Of a stretch of 7,732 nt of DNA, positions 5,171-7,732 are shown piece after piece. This DNA comes from CAITSH01 sp964385505. GTDB lineage: Bacteria > Pseudomonadota > Gammaproteobacteria > Burkholderiales > SG8-39. Position 1 is the stretch's first letter, and every line of letters starts with the position of its first letter. The DNA lies in assembly GCA_964385505.1 (NCBI GenBank), contig CAYLPI010000174.1, forward strand, positions 1 to 7,732, written 5' to 3'. The position numbers and the translations under genes are program-made. The notes below the pieces were generated by a model. That model searched no databases, had not been told where the DNA came from, and saw only the letters and a program-made list of their open reading frames with translations.

Positions 5171-6052
5171 ATGTCCCGCCCCGCAGTCCTCCTATTACTC
5201 GTCACCATCTTTGCCACGCTGCTGGCCGGCTGCTCGCCGCTGGCGGTGCTGGACCGGCTCACGCCAGACGGCACCTATGTCGCATCACTCAACCTCGCTT
5301 ATGGCGCCGCCCCGTCGCAACAACTCGACGTGTACCGCCCGGCGGCCGGTGCACCAGCACAACCCGGCGGCTACCCGGTGGTGGTGTTCCTGCACGGGGG
5401 CACCTGGAACAGCGGCGCGCGACGCGACTACCGTTTTGTCGGCGAGGCGCTGGCGGCGCGCGGCATTGTCAGCATCGTCGCCGACTCAAGGCTGTATCCG
5501 CAAGTGCGCTATCCGGATTTTTTGACCGACTGCGCGGCGGCAATGGCCTGGGCGGTGCGCGAGGCGCCGCGTTACGGCGGCGACCTCAGGCGCCTGCACC
5601 TGATGGGCCACAGCTCCGGCGCCTACAACGCCGCCATGCTCGCGCTCGATCCGCGCTGGCTTGCGGCCGAGGGCCTGGCGCCCTCGGTGCTGGCCGGCTG
5701 GATAGGGCTTGCCGGGCCGTATGATTTTTATCCGATCATCAATCCGCAGGCGCAACCGGTGTTCAATCACCCCGACTACCCGGCGAATTCGCAGCCCATT
5801 GCCTTTGCCTCAAAGGCCGCACCGCGCAGCTTTTTGGGCGTCGGCGGCAGCGACGGTCTGGTCAACCCCGAACGCAATACCGTGCAGTTGGCCGACAAGC
5901 TGCGCGCCGCCGGCGTGCCGGTGACGCTGCGCACCTACCCGCGCGCCAATCACCACACCATCATCGGCGCGTTCGCGCGGCCGCTGCGCTGGCTGGAGCC
6001 GGTACTCGATGACGTGGCGGCGTTTGTTAACGACATCGCGGCGCGACCCTGA
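5171..6052 (+). CDS. Alpha/beta hydrolase lipoprotein (carboxylesterase type)
   Basis: This 293-residue protein is a predicted lipoprotein esterase. Residues 1-21 form a lipoprotein signal with lipobox LAGC, so C21 would be lipidated; with S22 and not D at +2, the outer membrane is the likely location. The core matches the Abhydrolase_3/BD-FAE group: oxyanion-hole motif FLHGGTW (73-79, H75-G76-G77), nucleophile elbow GHSSG (146-150, catalytic S148), catalytic acid probably D228 in GGSDGLVNP, and histidine H261 or H262 in RANHHTIIG. The substrate is unknown; these enzymes split short acyl esters or feruloyl/carbamate-type bonds. The start at 5171 is chosen because it gives a proper lipoprotein signal; no clear Shine-Dalgarno precedes it, and the frame runs open upstream to 4736 across the Bug gene. 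The gene is divergent from the Bug gene and may share regulation with it. An interrupted doxX follows about 30 bases later. Confidence 0.92.
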   Translation: MSRPAVLLLLVTIFATLLAGCSPLAVLDRLTPDGTYVASLNLAYGAAPSQQLDVYRPAAGAPAQPGGYPVVVFLHGGTWNSGARRDYRFVGEALAARGIVSIVADSRLYPQVRYPDFLTDCAAAMAWAVREAPRYGGDLRRLHLMGHSSGAYNAAMLALDPRWLAAEGLAPSVLAGWIGLAGPYDFYPIINPQAQPVFNHPDYPANSQPIAFASKAAPRSFLGVGGSDGLVNPERNTVQLADKLRAAGVPVTLRTYPRANHHTIIGAFARPLRWLEPVLDDVAAFVNDIAARP

Positions 6053-6063
6053 GGAAAACCTCA
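6050..6063 (+). terminator. Small hairpin starting at the hydrolase stop codon
   Basis: TGAGG at 6050-6054 pairs with CCTCA at 6059-6063 around an AAAA loop; the first three bases are the TGA stop. The stem is only 5 bp and no T-run follows, so terminator function is doubtful. Confidence 0.2.
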
Positions 6064-6081
6064 AGACATGCGGGTCACCCT

Positions 6082-6321
6082 GGCGCAGGTGAAGCATTGC
6101 TCGAAGTGCTGCCGGGGTTGGGCTTGTTGTTTCGGCGCACCGAACGGCTCGCCGCATGGGGCCTCATCGCGCTGCTGCTGGCGGTGAGCCCGGCCAATGT
6201 ACGCATGGCCCTGCACCCGGGACGGTTTACGCAGTTCAGCCCGACCGGATTGTGGCTGCGATTGGCGCTATAAGCGCTGTTACCGGGCTGGGTGTTCTGG
6301 TACACGCGGCCTGCGCGGCGC
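6082..6321 (+). pseudogene. Remnant of a DoxX-family membrane protein gene
   Basis: In the frame of base 6091 the DNA codes GAGEALLEVLPGLGLLFRR, then LAAWGLIALLLAVSPANVRMALHPGRF, then SPTGLWLRLAL, a TAA stop at 6271-6273, and ALLPGWVFWYTRPARR. This closely follows the pattern of small DoxX-like inner-membrane proteins (about 120-140 residues, four helices), where the same region reads roughly SGxxEixxGLGLL-RxTRRLAAWGLIALLxAVFPANVYMAL and ends LWLRLPLQ(x)nWVWWYTR. The N-terminal 40-50 residues, including the start codon and first helix, are missing: the frame has no start before the upstream hydrolase stop. The TAA stands where the family usually has Q, so a single C-to-T change in CAA would explain it. 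The gene is therefore broken twice and non-functional. A deletion probably brought its remainder next to the hydrolase gene. Identification is by family pattern from memory. Confidence 0.75.
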
Positions 6322-6498
6322 GGTGGATGTCGACAGCCTGTTGCGGCCGGCCGCATGGAAAGAGGCGCGGGTGCGCGCCGGGAGCGGCATCATCAGCGCT
6401 GCCGGGATCAAGGCCGATCAGGGGACCAGGGCGCGAAACTTCGCCGCCGGTTCAGAACCCTGACGCCGAACGCCCGGGCGTACCGCGGAGAAGGTCGT
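6322..6498. other. Non-coding gap between the doxX remnant and the M48 protease gene
   Basis: No gene is recognised in these 177 bases. They hold a perfect 12-bp palindrome, ACGCCCGGGCGT, at 6470-6481, about 20 bases downstream of the M48 stop on the minus strand, with no T-run. Open frames across the gap look like GC-rich filler or further decayed sequence from the doxX side. Confidence 0.5.
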
Positions 6499-7320
6499 TC
6501 AACGTCCCCGCGCCGCCATGTACAGGGGCATGACGGTCGGCAGCAAGGACTGCATCGCCTGGATGCGGCTGGCGTCCGTCGGGTGGCTGCTGAGAAGCGC
6601 AGGCGGCTGCGATCCGTTTTGTGCATTGATCATCTTCTGCCACAGGCTCACGCCTGCGCGCGGATCAAAACCGGCGCGCGCCATCAGTTCCAGTCCCATG
6701 CGATCGGCCTCGTTTTCGTCGGTCCGGCTGAAGCGCGTTGCGATGAGCGCCTGGTAGCCGGCGCCGGCGAGGTCCGCCGACCCCTGACCGAGCCCGAACA
6801 GGGCGGCGCCGATTCCGATCGCCGTCTGCGCGGCCAGCGCCTGTGAGACCTGCTCGCGCGAATGCTCGCGCAAGGCATGCGACATTTCATGGCCGATGAC
6901 CGCGGCCAGTTCGTCATCGTTGAGATTGAGACGTTTGACAAGTCCCGAGTAAACCATGATCTTGCCGCCGGGCATGCAAAACGCATTCACCTGGGCGCTG
7001 GAGATGACGTTGACCTCCCATTTCCAGCCCGGCGCGTCGGCGCGGAAAACCCGGGTCTGCGGCTCGAGCCGGCTTGCGATCATGCTCACGCGCTGCAACA
7101 GCGCACGATCTTGATTGAGCGTGCCCTGCGCAGCGGCATCGGTCTTGAGCTTGGTGTAGGCCTGGGCCGACATCTGATCCAGTTCCTGCGAAGAAACCAG
7201 CAATAGCTGCTTGCGATCGCCGCCCACCGCACCGCCTGAGGTTGTGGTTTCGCAGCCGCCCAGCAGCACCACTGCGGTGGCGCAAATGAGGCTTATTGAA
7301 AGAATCCCGGGGGCAGACAT
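6499..7320 (-). CDS. M48-family metalloprotease lipoprotein
   Basis: This 273-residue zinc metallopeptidase is of the LoiP/BepA-like lipoprotein group, which degrades damaged or misassembled outer-membrane proteins in the periplasm. Residues 1-23 are a lipoprotein signal with lipobox LGGC (C23); E at +2 fits outer-membrane sorting. Family features follow: VNVISSAQVNAFCMPGGKIMVYSGL (103-127), the block before the active site; zinc-binding HEMSH (144-148) with catalytic E145 and a following AL-REH; and the third zinc ligand E202 in DENEADRMGLELMARAGFDP (201-220). Near the end, SSHPTDASRIQAM (244-256) is the conserved HPxxxxRI block. No C-terminal TPR repeats are present, unlike BepA, so it is of the short LoiP/YcaL form. 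The ATG at 7320 has AGGAG six bases upstream. The gene is complete, divergent from the GST gene, and shares a 228-bp upstream region with it. Substrate and regulation are not visible. Confidence 0.95.
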   Translation of the reverse strand: MSAPGILSISLICATAVVLLGGCETTTSGGAVGGDRKQLLLVSSQELDQMSAQAYTKLKTDAAAQGTLNQDRALLQRVSMIASRLEPQTRVFRADAPGWKWEVNVISSAQVNAFCMPGGKIMVYSGLVKRLNLNDDELAAVIGHEMSHALREHSREQVSQALAAQTAIGIGAALFGLGQGSADLAGAGYQALIATRFSRTDENEADRMGLELMARAGFDPRAGVSLWQKMINAQNGSQPPALLSSHPTDASRIQAMQSLLPTVMPLYMAARGR

Positions 7321-7548
7321 GGCGCTCTCCTGTCGGTGTTGGCGTAGTTAACGCGGCGTCGCCTTTCCGGGGATATTGTCCGGAGGTTGCGGTTGCGACC
7401 AAGGCCGGTGGGGAGCATGTCCTTGCAGCGTGATTTTTACTGTACGTTGGCGCGCATAACGCGCAAAATCATGCGCCGCAACCGGTTCGCGTCTTTCACC
7501 GCTTGACTTGCAGCGCAACCATCTCAAAGCCCCCAAGGAGATCCACAC
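7321..7548. promoter_or_regulatory. Divergent upstream region of the M48 protease and GST genes
   Basis: Both promoters should lie in these 228 bases. TGATTTT (7431-7437) is the exact reverse complement of AAAATCA (7465-7471); a second inverted pair, GCGCG/CGCGC (7450-7454 and 7460-7464), lies between them, but the two are not centred on the same axis, so they do not form one simple hairpin. A -35-like TTGACT at 7503-7508 precedes the GST start but has no matching -10 at 16-18 bases. Confidence 0.35.
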
Positions 7549-7732
7549 ATGCTGACCCTGTTCTACGCCCCCGGCGCTTGTTCCATGGCCGCCCACATCG
7601 TACTCGAAGAATCCGGCGAGCCCTACACGCCGCAAAAGCTCGACCTGTCCAAAGGCGAGCAACTGACGCCCGACTACAAGAAAATCCACCCGCTCGGTCG
7701 CGTGCCGGCGCTCAAACTCGACGACGGCACGC
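7549..7732 (+). CDS. Glutathione S-transferase, N-terminal part (3' end outside window)
   Basis: The first 61 codons of a glutathione S-transferase run off the right edge. GST adds glutathione to electrophilic compounds in the cytoplasm. The ATG at 7549 has a strong Shine-Dalgarno, AAGGAG at 7535-7540, eight bases upstream. The thioredoxin-fold N-terminal domain is clear: LTLFYAPGACSMAAHIVLEE (residues 2-21), with C11 in the GACS motif at the position of the catalytic or near-catalytic cysteine of bacterial beta-class GSTs; then PDYKKIHPLGRVPALKLDDG (41-60), with V52-P53, the conserved cis-proline that grips glutathione's backbone. The helical C-terminal domain that decides the substrate is outside the window. 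It is divergent from the M48 gene. Beta-class membership is likely but not certain from this part alone. Confidence 0.93.
   Translation, partial: MLTLFYAPGACSMAAHIVLEESGEPYTPQKLDLSKGEQLTPDYKKIHPLGRVPALKLDDGT

Noticed and set aside
4474..5724. 416-codon plus-strand open frame across the Bug gene and the hydrolase gene
   Set aside because: It overlaps two well-supported genes in the wrong frame and its product is Arg/His/Ala-rich with no recognisable motif.
6292..6846. 184-codon plus-strand open frame extending the doxX remnant into the M48 gene
   Set aside because: Only its first ten residues (to YTRPARR) look like DoxX; the rest is filler and antisense to the M48 protease gene.
7503..7508. 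TTGACT as -35 box for the GST gene
   Set aside because: The hexamer is good, but no -10-like sequence lies 16-18 bases downstream, so no promoter is called.

Overview
The window looks like chromosomal DNA from a high-GC proteobacterium. A betaproteobacterium of the Burkholderiales type is most likely: third codon positions are strongly G/C, an orphan Bug/TctC-type periplasmic binding protein is present (a family greatly expanded in that order), and the other genes (KatG, beta-class-like GST, M48 lipoprotein, DoxX remnant) fit. This is inference from gene content; there is no rRNA or other marker to prove it.

Layout from left to right. (1) The 3' end of a catalase-peroxidase gene, katG, cut by the window edge. 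(2) About 400 bp without a convincing gene, holding an 8-bp tandem repeat and a 20-bp imperfect direct repeat, then a 58-residue microprotein with a C-terminal ESFPASDS motif. (3) On the minus strand, a stand-alone CheY-like response regulator; upstream of it on the same strand is a 102-residue membrane protein with a segment resembling the C-terminal domain of ribosomal protein bL12, preceded by an overlapping 31-codon leader ORF with a strong Shine-Dalgarno. (4) A divergent intergenic region, then a 373-residue membrane-anchored protein that I do not recognise. (5) A convergently placed TctC/Bug solute-binding protein that appears to carry a short repeat-derived insertion just after its signal peptide. 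(6) Divergent from it, a lipoprotein alpha/beta hydrolase. (7) Directly behind that, a decayed DoxX-family gene: N-terminus missing and an in-frame stop. (8) A minus-strand M48 metalloprotease lipoprotein, and divergent from it the start of a glutathione S-transferase gene, cut by the right edge.

The genes mostly stand alone or in divergent pairs and do not form one operon. A loose theme is the envelope and stress: KatG removes peroxide, GST handles electrophiles, the M48 protease is of the kind that maintains outer-membrane proteins, and the hydrolase, Bug protein and two membrane proteins all act at or beyond the inner membrane. I see no phage, transposase, CRISPR array, tRNA or rRNA, and no coherent new multi-gene system. 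The points most worth a second look are the unrecognised membrane protein, the bL12-like membrane protein with its coupled leader ORF, the repeat-derived insertion in the Bug protein, and the doxX pseudogene.
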